Below, piece by piece: positions 8,639 to 16,594 of a stretch of 64,000 nt of DNA; the first letter of the stretch is position 1; each line of letters starts with the position of its first letter. The DNA lies in the NCBI RefSeq assembly GCF_009762775.1, contig NZ_CP046401.1, positions 5,282,001 through 5,346,000 on the forward strand, in the 5' to 3' direction. The notes under the pieces are model-generated. The model did not search any database, had not been told where the DNA came from, and saw nothing but the letters and a program-made list of their open reading frames with translations. The position numbers were made by a program, and so were the translations under genes. Source of the stretch: Maribellus comscasis. GTDB taxonomy: Bacteria > Bacteroidota > Bacteroidia > Bacteroidales > Prolixibacteraceae.

Positions 8639-8944
8639 TCAGGCTGTTTTTGCGTTTTTATCCGCTTCTTTGGATTTACCCGTTTTCTTTTCAGCATCGT
8701 CAGTAACTTCATTTTTTACTTTTTCTGCATAGTCAGAAACATCTTCCTTTACTTTTTCAAATTTTCCGGTAACGGTGTCAAGTAAATCATCAATTTTTTC
8801 CTTAAATGTATCGGCGTAATCTCTTCCTTTCTTTAAAATCTTTTTTCTGGTTTTCGAACCTTTTGCAGGGGCAAACAAAATTCCCGCCAATGCACCAGCA
8901 GCTGCGCCAGCCAGTACGCTCAATAAAATTTTTCCTGAACTCAT
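8639..8944 (-). CDS. YtxH domain stress protein
   Basis: 101 residues from the ATG at 8944. The N-terminal TM helix is Gly/Ala-rich (LLSVLAGAAAGALAGILFAP) and is followed by KGSKTRKKI, the YtxH signature. The remainder is a charged amphipathic helix rich in Lys and Glu. A longer reading from 9034 is possible, but the bipartite element lies at 9001-9038 and would fall inside it, so the start at 8944 is preferred. YtxH proteins are general-stress envelope proteins of unknown biochemistry. Confidence 0.8.
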   Translation of the reverse strand: MSSGKILLSVLAGAAAGALAGILFAPAKGSKTRKKILKKGRDYADTFKEKIDDLLDTVTGKFEKVKEDVSDYAEKVKNEVTDDAEKKTGKSKEADKNAKTA

Positions 8945-9000
8945 AATTATTTTTTTAATCGATTTAATTGATGTTACAATGATCATCCTCCTTTTGTATC

Positions 9001-9038
9001 TTACACAATTTCGAAGAAGATGTATATTATCCACATTT
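9001..9038 (-). promoter_or_regulatory. Bipartite element, copy 5 (divergent)
   Basis: Minus-strand reading: GTGGATAATATAC in the first half, 14 bases, TGTGTAA. The second half-site is perfect and the first matches about 12 of 17 positions. It lies 57 bp upstream of the YtxH gene start at 8944. Confidence 0.55.
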
Positions 9039-9296
9039 TGAAGTAGCTAGTCTTCTTTGTGTTTTCTAAATATTATTTGTTTCAATGGTTTGTTTTTTTA
9101 ATTTAATACCTGGCAAATAGTCCATTTTGTAATTTCGACACGTGGATTATTCTTCTTCGGCCATAATCCACTTGGTAATTTTATTTGAACTTTCCAGATT
9201 TTTGTAGATGCCCTTATCTTACAGAATTTGAGTTTTTTGTGATGATATAAAAAAGATATGAAAGCCATCTCGCTTATTCATTTATCGGATTCAATT

Positions 9297-9758
9297 TTAT
9301 TTTGTATTGCTCACTGTAAAATCGGAAAATGCTTTTCCCAATTCATCCATATCTTTTTTAAACTCAGACTTGAAAATCTGCCACTGATCTGTTCCTTCTT
9401 CTTTGTAATCAGCCAGTTTAATTTTTAGTTCATTGTTCCTTTTTTCCAACTCGGCCAATTTCTTTTCGTAAATGCCCTTATTTTCTTTGGTTGCATCTGC
9501 AAAACTTGTTTTTAATTCTGCGGTTCTTTTTTCGTTGTCGATTATTTTTTCATCATATTTGGCTTTGAATTGCTGAAGTGCGGTAAGTGAATCTTGTTGT
9601 GTTATGTCTAAATCGCTTTTCGTATTTAATATCGGCACTTCTACATCCTGTACTTTATTTTCAGTATCTTTTGTTTTTTCAGACGACGAAAGACATCCGG
9701 TTAAAAATGTTCCGGTAATAAAAGCAGTAGCAGCTAGAGTGAATAATATTTTTTTCAT
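9297..9758 (-). CDS. Coiled-coil lipoprotein
   Basis: 153 residues. The signal peptide ends in a lipobox (FLTGC, Cys22). Residues 30-50 are a polar linker. The rest is a long charged helix with heptad-like runs (KRTAELKTSF, KKLAELEKRNNELKIKL), so it is probably an elongated periplasmic or outer-membrane-anchored coiled coil. No named family is recognised. It carries a bipartite element 70 bp upstream, placing it in the same candidate regulon as the OmpA-like lipoprotein. Confidence 0.7.
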   Translation of the reverse strand: MKKILFTLAATAFITGTFLTGCLSSSEKTKDTENKVQDVEVPILNTKSDLDITQQDSLTALQQFKAKYDEKIIDNEKRTAELKTSFADATKENKGIYEKKLAELEKRNNELKIKLADYKEEGTDQWQIFKSEFKKDMDELGKAFSDFTVSNTK

Positions 9759-9828
9759 CTTTTCAATTATTAATTGTGCATTTGAATTAATGCATATTCA
9801 AAGGTATTTCAATTTACCGCGGTAACTG

Positions 9829-9866
9829 TTGCAAAACTTTATGAATAAGTTACATCATTCACACAT
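9829..9866 (-). promoter_or_regulatory. Bipartite element, copy 6
   Basis: Minus-strand reading: ATGTGTGAATGATGTAA, 14 bases, TTTGCAA. The first half-site is perfect and the second is weaker. It lies 70 bp before the coiled-coil lipoprotein gene. Confidence 0.65.
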
Positions 9867-9874
9867 TTACCAAA

Positions 9875-11572
9875 TCACCTTAAATATTGATGGATCAAAT
9901 CCATCAAATCCATCCGGTTTGTCGGTTTTGAAATATAACTATTACAACCTGCCTGAATTGCCATTTCGCGATCGTCAGGAAGCGCGAAAGCTGTTTGTGC
10001 AATAATTACAACCTCTTTGTTAAATTTACGGATTTGACGTGTAGCTTCATAACCATCCATTGTTTTCATCCGGATATCCATTAGTACCAGGTTGATACCC
10101 GGATTGTGCCGGCAAACTTTAATGGCTTCATGACCAGAAGTGGCCTGAAATATTTTACCTTCCAAAGGCTTGATCATCATATTTAATAGTATTCGTGATG
10201 GTTCGTCATCGTCAACTATCAGAATCTTCCATTTTTTGTTCGGTCGTATTTTTTCCTCTGATACAGTTTGAATGAGCTCTTTTTTTTTATTGCATTTATG
10301 ATAAGGAATAGTAAAACGGAATGTTGAACCTTGCCCAAGTTTGCTTTTCACCCAAATTTTACCTCCAAGCATTTCAACATAAGCTTTGGAAATTGCCAAT
10401 CCTAATCCCGAGCCTTCGTATTCGCGGGATAGCAATTCATTCCCCTGTCTGAACCGCTCAAAAATAATTTCTTTATATTCATCCCGAATACCAGGTCCGG
10501 TATCTTTTACATAAAATTCCAGGAAATCGCCTTTCTTTTCATAACCGAACTCAATGGAACCGGTTTTTGTAAATTTAATGGCATTTTTAACCAGGTTGGT
10601 GAGCAATGCGTATATTTTTTCCCGGTCTGTCCGGATTAATTCATTGTCGGAGTTCAACCCGTTTTTGAATGAAATATCTAATTTTTTTTGCTCCGCTTCC
10701 AGCTTGAAAAAATGATAAATATACTCTACCTGTTCGTTTATATTTGTATTTGAAACCAGAACTTCAATTTGTTGTGAATCTATTTTTGAGATACTAATAA
10801 TGTCATTTATAATGTTGAGCATACGGACGCCACTTTTTTGAATGATATCAATAAACTCCCGCTGCTTTTCGCCTGTCAGGGTTAGCGTTTTTAAAAGTTC
10901 TGAAAACCCCAGAATGCCATTCATGGGTGTCCGTATTTCGTGGCTCATGTTGGCAAGAAAAGCTGATTTTAGCCTGTTGGCTTCTTCTGCTTTCTCCCTG
11001 GCTTTTATCAATTCGTCCTCGGTAAATTTAAGCTTTGTGATGTCAACCAGTGTCAACATGCATTTTTCCTCAACATTGCTGGTAATACCATTGACGAGTA
11101 CATATCTCATTGAATCATCGCCTCCTGCAAGTTTAAGCTCGCAGGCTTGCTTTAAATTTGTTGAGAATACGTCTTGAAGAAAATTATTATAAACGGTTCT
11201 TGCGTCGGAGGAAACAAAAAAACCAAAGCTGCTATTAATTAATGATGTTCGGTTTTTCCCCAACAAATTTTCTGTACTAATATTCAAATCAATAATTTTA
11301 CCTTTGTTTGAAAGTGTCAGATAACCAGACGGGGCAAAATCATACAATTCAATATATTTCTTTTTGGCAACTTCCTCCTTCTCTTTTGCCAGCTTTAATT
11401 CTTCGTTTTGCATTTCCAATTCTATTTGATACACCTTAAGCTCTTGAATGAGTTTATGAGTATTGGGTTCGGAAGGAGATACTTCAGCTCCTTCATTTTT
11501 CTCTATTTGTAGAATTTCTTTTGTTTTGTTCAGTTTGTAAGTTTCTTTTAAAGGTCTTTTTTGTTTTTTCAT
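9875..11572 (-). CDS. Hybrid histidine kinase (PAS - HisKA - HATPase - REC)
   Basis: 565 residues with no membrane segment, so it is probably cytoplasmic. A coiled coil (about 40-75) leads into a PAS domain (about 75-185). The H-box is FLANMSHEIRTP with His211, the N-box is LTNLVKNAIKFT, and the G-boxes are VKDTGPGI and GSGLGLAISK. The C-terminal receiver (about 445-565) has VDDDEP, the phosphoacceptor in VLMDIRM and the Lys of ISKPT. All catalytic residues are present. There is no DNA-binding output domain and no response regulator gene nearby, so its signal must pass to a partner elsewhere. It sits inside the stress cluster and is a candidate input for it. Confidence 0.88.
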   Translation of the reverse strand: MKKQKRPLKETYKLNKTKEILQIEKNEGAEVSPSEPNTHKLIQELKVYQIELEMQNEELKLAKEKEEVAKKKYIELYDFAPSGYLTLSNKGKIIDLNISTENLLGKNRTSLINSSFGFFVSSDARTVYNNFLQDVFSTNLKQACELKLAGGDDSMRYVLVNGITSNVEEKCMLTLVDITKLKFTEDELIKAREKAEEANRLKSAFLANMSHEIRTPMNGILGFSELLKTLTLTGEKQREFIDIIQKSGVRMLNIINDIISISKIDSQQIEVLVSNTNINEQVEYIYHFFKLEAEQKKLDISFKNGLNSDNELIRTDREKIYALLTNLVKNAIKFTKTGSIEFGYEKKGDFLEFYVKDTGPGIRDEYKEIIFERFRQGNELLSREYEGSGLGLAISKAYVEMLGGKIWVKSKLGQGSTFRFTIPYHKCNKKKELIQTVSEEKIRPNKKWKILIVDDDEPSRILLNMMIKPLEGKIFQATSGHEAIKVCRHNPGINLVLMDIRMKTMDGYEATRQIRKFNKEVVIIAQTAFALPDDREMAIQAGCNSYISKPTNRMDLMDLIHQYLR

Positions 11573-11815
11573 GTTAAATTGCTAATAGTATGTTTTTAAA
11601 GAAACTTCTCATAGCAAGCAGACAAGGCTCTCAATCGGATTTTGATATGTATAGATTGGAGTGTTCTGAATTTTATGGACAAAGTACCCATTGGCTATTA
11701 TGTAAGGGATTAATTCAGCTAAATGATTTGGGAATAAAACCATAGTTCACTGAATTAAAAGGAAAAGTCTATGCCAGCCAACAGACTAAACTCAAACTAG
11801 AATTATTACTTTCCT

Positions 11816-11983
11816 CTAACTATTAAATACTCCAAATACATATAATAACCAAAACACAAGAACAGCTACCACAATCGCATTAAGAATATTTTTAATACTG
11901 CGTTGCGCTGGAACATAATTATTTATCTGCCAAAGGATAATACCAACAATCAGGACGACAATAGCAATGGTTAAGGCAGGCAT
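11816..11983 (-). CDS. Thivi_2564-type small membrane protein
   Basis: 55 residues, found by reading the minus strand between the kinase and lipoprotein genes. It starts MPALTIAIVVLIVGIILWQI, has the short linker NNYVPAQRSIKNI and a second TM segment ending WLLYVFGVF. The pattern of two TM helices joined by a short basic loop, with LLW.IN.Y.P and a C-terminal WLL..FG, matches the family known as Thivi_2564 membrane proteins. The function is unknown; such genes are common in stress clusters. The start codon is the first ATG of the frame. A 14-bp inverted repeat lies about 180 bp upstream. Confidence 0.72.
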   Translation of the reverse strand: MPALTIAIVVLIVGIILWQINNYVPAQRSIKNILNAIVVAVLVFWLLYVFGVFNS

Positions 11984-12161
11984 ATCATTAAATTCAAATT
12001 GAAAACAAATTCTATCAGCAAAAATCAGGTTTCCATTGATAATGTGTATTGCATCATATTATAAAAAGATTTACATCTCACAAACACTCACTAACGGAAA
12101 TTGATCATTAAAAATAATTTATCGCTCAAATATAAAAGACAACCTTTCAGTTGCTTTTTGA

Positions 12162-12194
12162 AATGTTTAACCATTTGTCTAATGGTTAAACATT
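12162..12194. promoter_or_regulatory. Perfect 14-bp inverted repeat with 5-base loop
   Basis: AATGTTTAACCATT, then TGTCT, then the exact reverse complement. It lies between the end of the lipoprotein gene (12284) and the start of the Thivi_2564-type gene (11983). No T-run follows on either strand, so it does not look like an intrinsic terminator. An operator for a dimeric repressor, or an RNA hairpin in the leader of the small gene, are the two readings. Confidence 0.6.
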
Positions 12195-12283
12195 AACTGC
12201 TCCTCTATAATTAAATTACTCATTTCAGTAAGCATCATTTAAAATTCAATTTTAACCGGCTCTTATAAACGTAGCATTACTTT

Positions 12284-12727
12284 TTAAAAAGTGTCAGTGC
12301 GCAGTACAATTTGTTCTCCCGGATATTGTACATTCGTTCCATTTTCGGTTGTAATAAATACTTTTACCGGCCTGTAGGAGGACACCGTTTCCAGGGATGC
12401 AGTATGGCGTTTTGACAAAAAGCCGGTTGAACTTTTTAATTGTCCGAGGTTCTCAACATTGCCTTCGTCGGTTTCCATCCAAACTATATAAGTAGTTTGA
12501 GATGATTGAACCTTTTCGACTTCAGCTAAATCAGATACCTCTACTTTTATTATATAATTCTTGTTATTATCCTTTTTCAACTTAACATAACCATTTGCTG
12601 CAGGGACAACACTTGAACTTAAAAAAGTGTACTTTTTCGCGCACGATGTGAATGGAATTATCATCATTGCCGCAAAAACTACTAAAAGAATACCTTTTAC
12701 CGGGCTGTTTTTATTTTGCATTTTCAT
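12284..12727 (-). CDS. Predicted lipoprotein of the stress regulon, unknown function
   Basis: 147 residues. The signal peptide ends with FTSC (lipidation near Cys29). The mature part is predicted all-beta (NYIIKVEVSDL, TTYIVWMETDEG, RPVKVFITTENG), like a small immunoglobulin-type fold with alternating strands. No family name is recognised. It carries one of the best bipartite elements, 89 bp upstream. The start may be the Met two codons further in. Confidence 0.65.
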   Translation of the reverse strand: MKMQNKNSPVKGILLVVFAAMMIIPFTSCAKKYTFLSSSVVPAANGYVKLKKDNNKNYIIKVEVSDLAEVEKVQSSQTTYIVWMETDEGNVENLGQLKSSTGFLSKRHTASLETVSSYRPVKVFITTENGTNVQYPGEQIVLRTDTF

Positions 12728-12816
12728 ATTCTGTTTTTCTAAATTTCCGCAGCTGGCGGAACAGTTGTGAATGAATTTTCACAAGAACAAGATCATTATT
12801 TTGTGTACGTAAAGTA

Positions 12817-12854
12817 TTACACAATTCTGAATTAGAGTTACATCATTCACACAT
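12817..12854 (-). promoter_or_regulatory. Bipartite element, copy 7
   Basis: Minus-strand reading: ATGTGTGAATGATGTAA, CTCTAATTCAGAAT, TGTGTAATACTTT. It matches the consensus best and defines the 14-bp spacer. It lies 89 bp before the lipoprotein gene. Confidence 0.75.
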
Positions 12855-12925
12855 TTTTATATGCTTTTTGAAAATCCTATTGTAAACAAATTTAATATTT
12901 CTGACTTTAGGATGTATTTTGCAGA

Positions 12926-14398
12926 TTATTTGCTTCTTTTTAATTCATTCAGGAGTTCCCTAAGGTTTACAGTTGCATACGTTGAGGCGTAATCCGACAT
13001 GGCATAAGGAATAATCAAATCCTCGTTTTGAATCATTGAACCACAGGAATAAACCACATTGGGGACATATCCTTCCCTTTCATTGGCGTTAGGGATTAGC
13101 AAGGGAGATTTTAACCTGCCAATCTCTTTCTCCGGATTTTGGAGATCGAACAATGATGCCCCGAGAACATATTCACGCATTGGCCCCACCCCGTGGGTAA
13201 TTACCAACCAGCCTTCAGGTGTTTCGATGGGTGAACCGCAATTCCCGATTTGAACAAATTCCCACGGAAATTTAGGCTTTTGTAGTAATGTTGCTTTGCG
13301 CCAAATTGAAATATTATCTGAAAAAGCTATGTAATTATTAAAGCCATCGAGTCTGCAAAGCATGGCGTATTTTCCGTTTACTTTACGTGGAAAAAGCGCC
13401 ATCCCTTTGTTTTGGGCGATTTCTCCGTGAAGTGGTAAAACTCTGAAGTGATAGAAGTCTTTGGTATCAAGCAATTTGGGCAATATGGCAGTCCCGTCAT
13501 AGGCCGTATAAGTTGCATAGTAACTCGTTTCGTTGTTATCATTGGTGAATTTTACAAAACGGGCATCTTCAATCCCATTTTTTTCATTTACTGATACGGG
13601 AAAGATAACCCGCTCTGAAATATTAGTATCTAATGAAAATTCAAGTTCATAATGCGACGAGGCAAGCCAGGTAATCTGATTAAATAGTGCTTCTTTCTCG
13701 GTTGTCAAGTGTAAAGAACTCCTGGCTTGTTTTATACAATCCCTCAATTCGCCGTAAGTGAATTTATCATTTAACTTGTCTAAAATCAAACCGGAAGGAA
13801 TAATGGCATGAATATCCTTCATTTCATTTAATTTGGCGCTAAACGAGGTTTTATCATACACATGCCGCCTGATATGTTCTGCTTCTTCCAGCATTTTGCC
13901 AACAGGCTCTAGCGATAAATTATTGTTTTTATCCAATACCCCCGTTCTAAAAACGATGGACGAGATATGCCCTTCACCTGTAGCTCTGAAGCTCAAAATG
14001 ACTCTTTTTTCGTCCTTGCCAATTTCTGACTGGTCGGGATGTTCTACAATCGATGGATTGAAAAAGGCGGCTGCCTCAATTGAATACTCCATCGTAAAAT
14101 AGGAACCTATAAGTATTTTTTGTGATATGTTAAGTGATTCAGGTTCAGTTCCTAACTGTTTCAAAAGGTGAGCAATCCTGTTAAAATGCTTTTCGAAAAT
14201 TTTAGAGATATTTCTATGTCGAAGAGAGTAGTCTCTCAGCACAGGACTTAATGTTTGTGATACCGAGGTCTCAGACAAATTAAGTACTGAACGTATAGTA
14301 TTAAGCGCCCTTTCGTCTCCGGTGTAAAGAAATCTTGCGATTTTTCTGGAGGCATCCGGGTAAAATTTAATATCCTTTCGGTTTACTGTTACCTGCAT
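12926..14398 (-). CDS. GH130 family glycoside phosphorylase-like protein
   Basis: 490 residues. The N-terminal 100 or so residues are helical; the rest is a five-bladed beta-propeller typical of GH130, with EDARFVKF, GEIAQNKGMALFPR and the late WLVITHGVG. GH130 enzymes phosphorolyse or hydrolyse beta-mannosides; activity and linkage cannot be read by eye. It lies outside both SusCD loci and among stress genes, which suggests handling of an endogenous mannoside rather than dietary glycan. No bipartite element precedes it. Confidence 0.75.
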   Translation of the reverse strand: MQVTVNRKDIKFYPDASRKIARFLYTGDERALNTIRSVLNLSETSVSQTLSPVLRDYSLRHRNISKIFEKHFNRIAHLLKQLGTEPESLNISQKILIGSYFTMEYSIEAAAFFNPSIVEHPDQSEIGKDEKRVILSFRATGEGHISSIVFRTGVLDKNNNLSLEPVGKMLEEAEHIRRHVYDKTSFSAKLNEMKDIHAIIPSGLILDKLNDKFTYGELRDCIKQARSSLHLTTEKEALFNQITWLASSHYELEFSLDTNISERVIFPVSVNEKNGIEDARFVKFTNDNNETSYYATYTAYDGTAILPKLLDTKDFYHFRVLPLHGEIAQNKGMALFPRKVNGKYAMLCRLDGFNNYIAFSDNISIWRKATLLQKPKFPWEFVQIGNCGSPIETPEGWLVITHGVGPMREYVLGASLFDLQNPEKEIGRLKSPLLIPNANEREGYVPNVVYSCGSMIQNEDLIIPYAMSDYASTYATVNLRELLNELKRSK

Positions 14399-14492
14399 CT
14401 ATTTATTGTATTTGTACTTTTCTAAAGGTAATGGATATAATGGAACAACTACGGATATGATGAAAGTTAATCTATTGGGAAAATCTTAGGCA

Positions 14493-15509
14493 TCATTTAA
14501 TTAACAAGACGGTACTTTTTTGATAATCAGATAATATTCTTGAAAATAAATCACGGTCGAACATATACAAGCAATAACGAATCTTTGTGTATGGGTTTAA
14601 TTTCTTGTTTTCATTTTCAGCTATCTGATCAACCGATGTCAGATAAATTTCCAGTGCGTCATTTAACTCACTTTCAGTAAATTTACTTTTTATATTCAGG
14701 ATTTCCTGTACAAATCCGTCTACTTTGAATTCAATAAAATTATACTCTGGAAAATACTTTAAGGCTACAAATAAAAAGCGGAATACATCTAATGGTTTAT
14801 TTTTCTCAACAATTTGCCCTTGTTTTAATCTTCTGTTTATTCTTTTTTCTTCCGAAGTAATTTCATCGTTTATTCGCAAAAATTCATCGTCTGCAATCTC
14901 GAACAATGCGGATAAGCGATTTATTCTTCGCTTTAGGCTCTGTGGAATACTTTTCTTGTATTTGATTTTATGGTCCAGAACACTCCATGCATCCTGGATG
15001 ATAGTCCTGATTTGAAGCTCAAACTGGATACTTGTGTAACGAACATATTCTGTTTTTTTCCCGTATTTCCCATTCAATTTAAGATCCAGGTGCAAACTCT
15101 TATAGCCAAATTTATCATCGGTGCTTTCAATCTGAACGGTTTTATCGGTTATAGAAACTTCTCTGAAATATTTTTTCAGTTCTTTTCGGACGATGTTTAT
15201 ATCCTTCAGATATGGACAAACAACCCGTATCCCTACAAAATCAGACAAAAAGTCAATAACTTTGTAATCCATGTTCGAAGTTTCGATTCCTGGTAAATAC
15301 TTCCGCTCAAATTTGCTAAGGCATTCATCGTAATCTTTTATCCGACCGGAAACATATTCAACGTTTACAATTGGTTCAATTAGCTTTGTGAATAATGCCA
15401 ACGCCGAATTATAAAATTCCAGATTGGAATCGTAATAGTTTTTGAATTCATTTATTTTTAAATCGATATCTGACATAAAACGGGTTGACGTGTAAGCATG
15501 TATTCCCAC
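14493..15509 (-). CDS. RelA/SpoT-domain (p)ppGpp synthetase-like protein
   Basis: 338 residues; an internal ATG at 15476 (MSDIDLK) is an alternative start. The synthetase domain (about 40-210) contains FVGIRVVCPY, DKFGYKSLHLDLKL and FELQIRTIIQDAWS, which are the RelA/SpoT catalytic-site motifs. No HD hydrolase and no TGS domain are present, so it is a small alarmone synthetase type with a C-terminal helical extension. It would make (p)ppGpp from GTP or GDP plus ATP during stress. It sits between the GH130 gene and the cold-shock cluster. Confidence 0.85.
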   Translation of the reverse strand: MGIHAYTSTRFMSDIDLKINEFKNYYDSNLEFYNSALALFTKLIEPIVNVEYVSGRIKDYDECLSKFERKYLPGIETSNMDYKVIDFLSDFVGIRVVCPYLKDINIVRKELKKYFREVSITDKTVQIESTDDKFGYKSLHLDLKLNGKYGKKTEYVRYTSIQFELQIRTIIQDAWSVLDHKIKYKKSIPQSLKRRINRLSALFEIADDEFLRINDEITSEEKRINRRLKQGQIVEKNKPLDVFRFLFVALKYFPEYNFIEFKVDGFVQEILNIKSKFTESELNDALEIYLTSVDQIAENENKKLNPYTKIRYCLYMFDRDLFSRILSDYQKSTVLLIK

Positions 15510-15554
15510 TCAAAAGGGACTAAAATCTGTCATCAATTCAACCTCAAAACAGTT

Positions 15555-15588
15555 GAAAAAAACAAAAATCCCGCATAACACGGGATTT
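15555..15588 (-). terminator. Intrinsic terminator after the cold-shock gene
   Basis: On the minus strand AATCCCG, seven loop bases and CGGGATT are followed by a T-rich run. It closes the cold-shock cluster. Confidence 0.8.
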
Positions 15589-15608
15589 GAATCTATGTGT
15601 ATTGCGAA

Positions 15609-15800
15609 TTAAACTCGTTTAACATTTACGGCATTTAATCCTCTTTGTCCCTGTTGTAACTCAAAGCTTACTTCATCGGTTTCCTTCACAAAATCTATCA
15701 GTCCTGATGAATGGACAAAATACTCTTTTTCAGAATTTGCATCTTTGATAAAACCAAATCCTTTTGTTTCATTAAAAAACTTAATTGTTCCTTTATTCAT
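15609..15800 (-). CDS. Cold-shock domain protein (CspA-like)
   Basis: 63 residues, the standard CSP length. It has RNP1-like KGFGFI and RNP2-like YFVHSSGL, both needed for single-stranded nucleic-acid binding. It would act as an RNA chaperone that melts secondary structure. It is last in the run RRM protein then CSP, with a 17-bp gap, and ends at a strong terminator. Confidence 0.93.
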   Translation of the reverse strand: MNKGTIKFFNETKGFGFIKDANSEKEYFVHSSGLIDFVKETDEVSFELQQGQRGLNAVNVKRV

Positions 15801-15817
15801 GTTATTCTTTTAAAACA

Positions 15818-16123
15818 TTAATAACGTCTTCTATTAAATCCTCCGCCACCTCGATTGTTTTGACCGCCACTGTTTCTATCGGTTCTGGGACGGGCAACAT
15901 TTACATTAATCGTTTTGCCTTCAAACTCGGTTTCGTTCAATTCTTCAATGGCCTTTTGTCCCTCAGTTTCATTAGGCATTTCGACAAACCCGAAACCACG
16001 AGAATCTCCTGTGAATTTGTCCATAATAACGTTTGCGGATGTTACTTCTCCAGATTCCGCAAATAATTCTTTTAAGCTTTCACTTGTTGTGTTGTAGCTT
16101 AGATTTGAAACATAAATATTCAT
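15818..16123 (-). CDS. RRM-domain RNA-binding protein
   Basis: 101 residues. A single RRM occupies residues 1-80: RNP2 is IYVSNLSY and RNP1 is SRGFGFVEM. The tail is Gly/Arg/Asn-rich (SGGQNNRGGGGFNRRRY), a flexible RNA-binding extension typical of bacterial glycine-rich RRM proteins. It lies between two cold-shock genes and downstream of the helicase gene, suggesting joint work on cold-structured RNA. Confidence 0.92.
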   Translation of the reverse strand: MNIYVSNLSYNTTSESLKELFAESGEVTSANVIMDKFTGDSRGFGFVEMPNETEGQKAIEELNETEFEGKTINVNVARPRTDRNSGGQNNRGGGGFNRRRY

Positions 16124-16154
16124 TTTATTTTATTTAAATGTGAATAATAATCTA

Positions 16155-16355
16155 TTATTGAACCGGCCTGATTGTTATAGCAATCGTTCCCCGGTCTCCA
16201 CTATCCAGTTCAAAAGAAACGATGATTCCTTCGTTTATATCGGGAAAAGCATCGGTAACATAAAAAAAGTATTTTTCGCCACTGATGGTGTCTTTAATAA
16301 AGCCGTAACTTTTGTTTTTATTAAAATTCTCTACACGACCTTTCAACATTACCAT
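16155..16355 (-). CDS. Cold-shock-like protein, divergent
   Basis: 66 residues from the start chosen at MVMLKGRVENFNKNKSYGF; the frame is open further upstream. The RNP1 position reads KSYGFI and the RNP2 position YFFYVTD, so the aromatic RNA-binding surface is largely kept but less canonical than in the neighbour at 15609. It belongs to the cold-shock cluster. Confidence 0.8.
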   Translation of the reverse strand: MVMLKGRVENFNKNKSYGFIKDTISGEKYFFYVTDAFPDINEGIIVSFELDSGDRGTIAITIRPVQ

Positions 16356-16594
16356 CTTCTTTATTTTGTTTTTTATATAGAAACTGTAATATTCCACGTG
16401 GATTTCCGGTTTGTTTTCCGGCCTGGGTAATTCTCAGGTAGTAATACCGTTTTCATCTATACAAGGGATCATCTCGGTCAAAGATCCGTGTCTTGTCTTT
16501 TCTTTCTTTTTTGTGCTCTTTTTATATAGTTCTTTTTTGTTAAAAAATTAATGCTCTACCCATTCATATTTTTTTAGCGTTATGTCTTTTTTAT

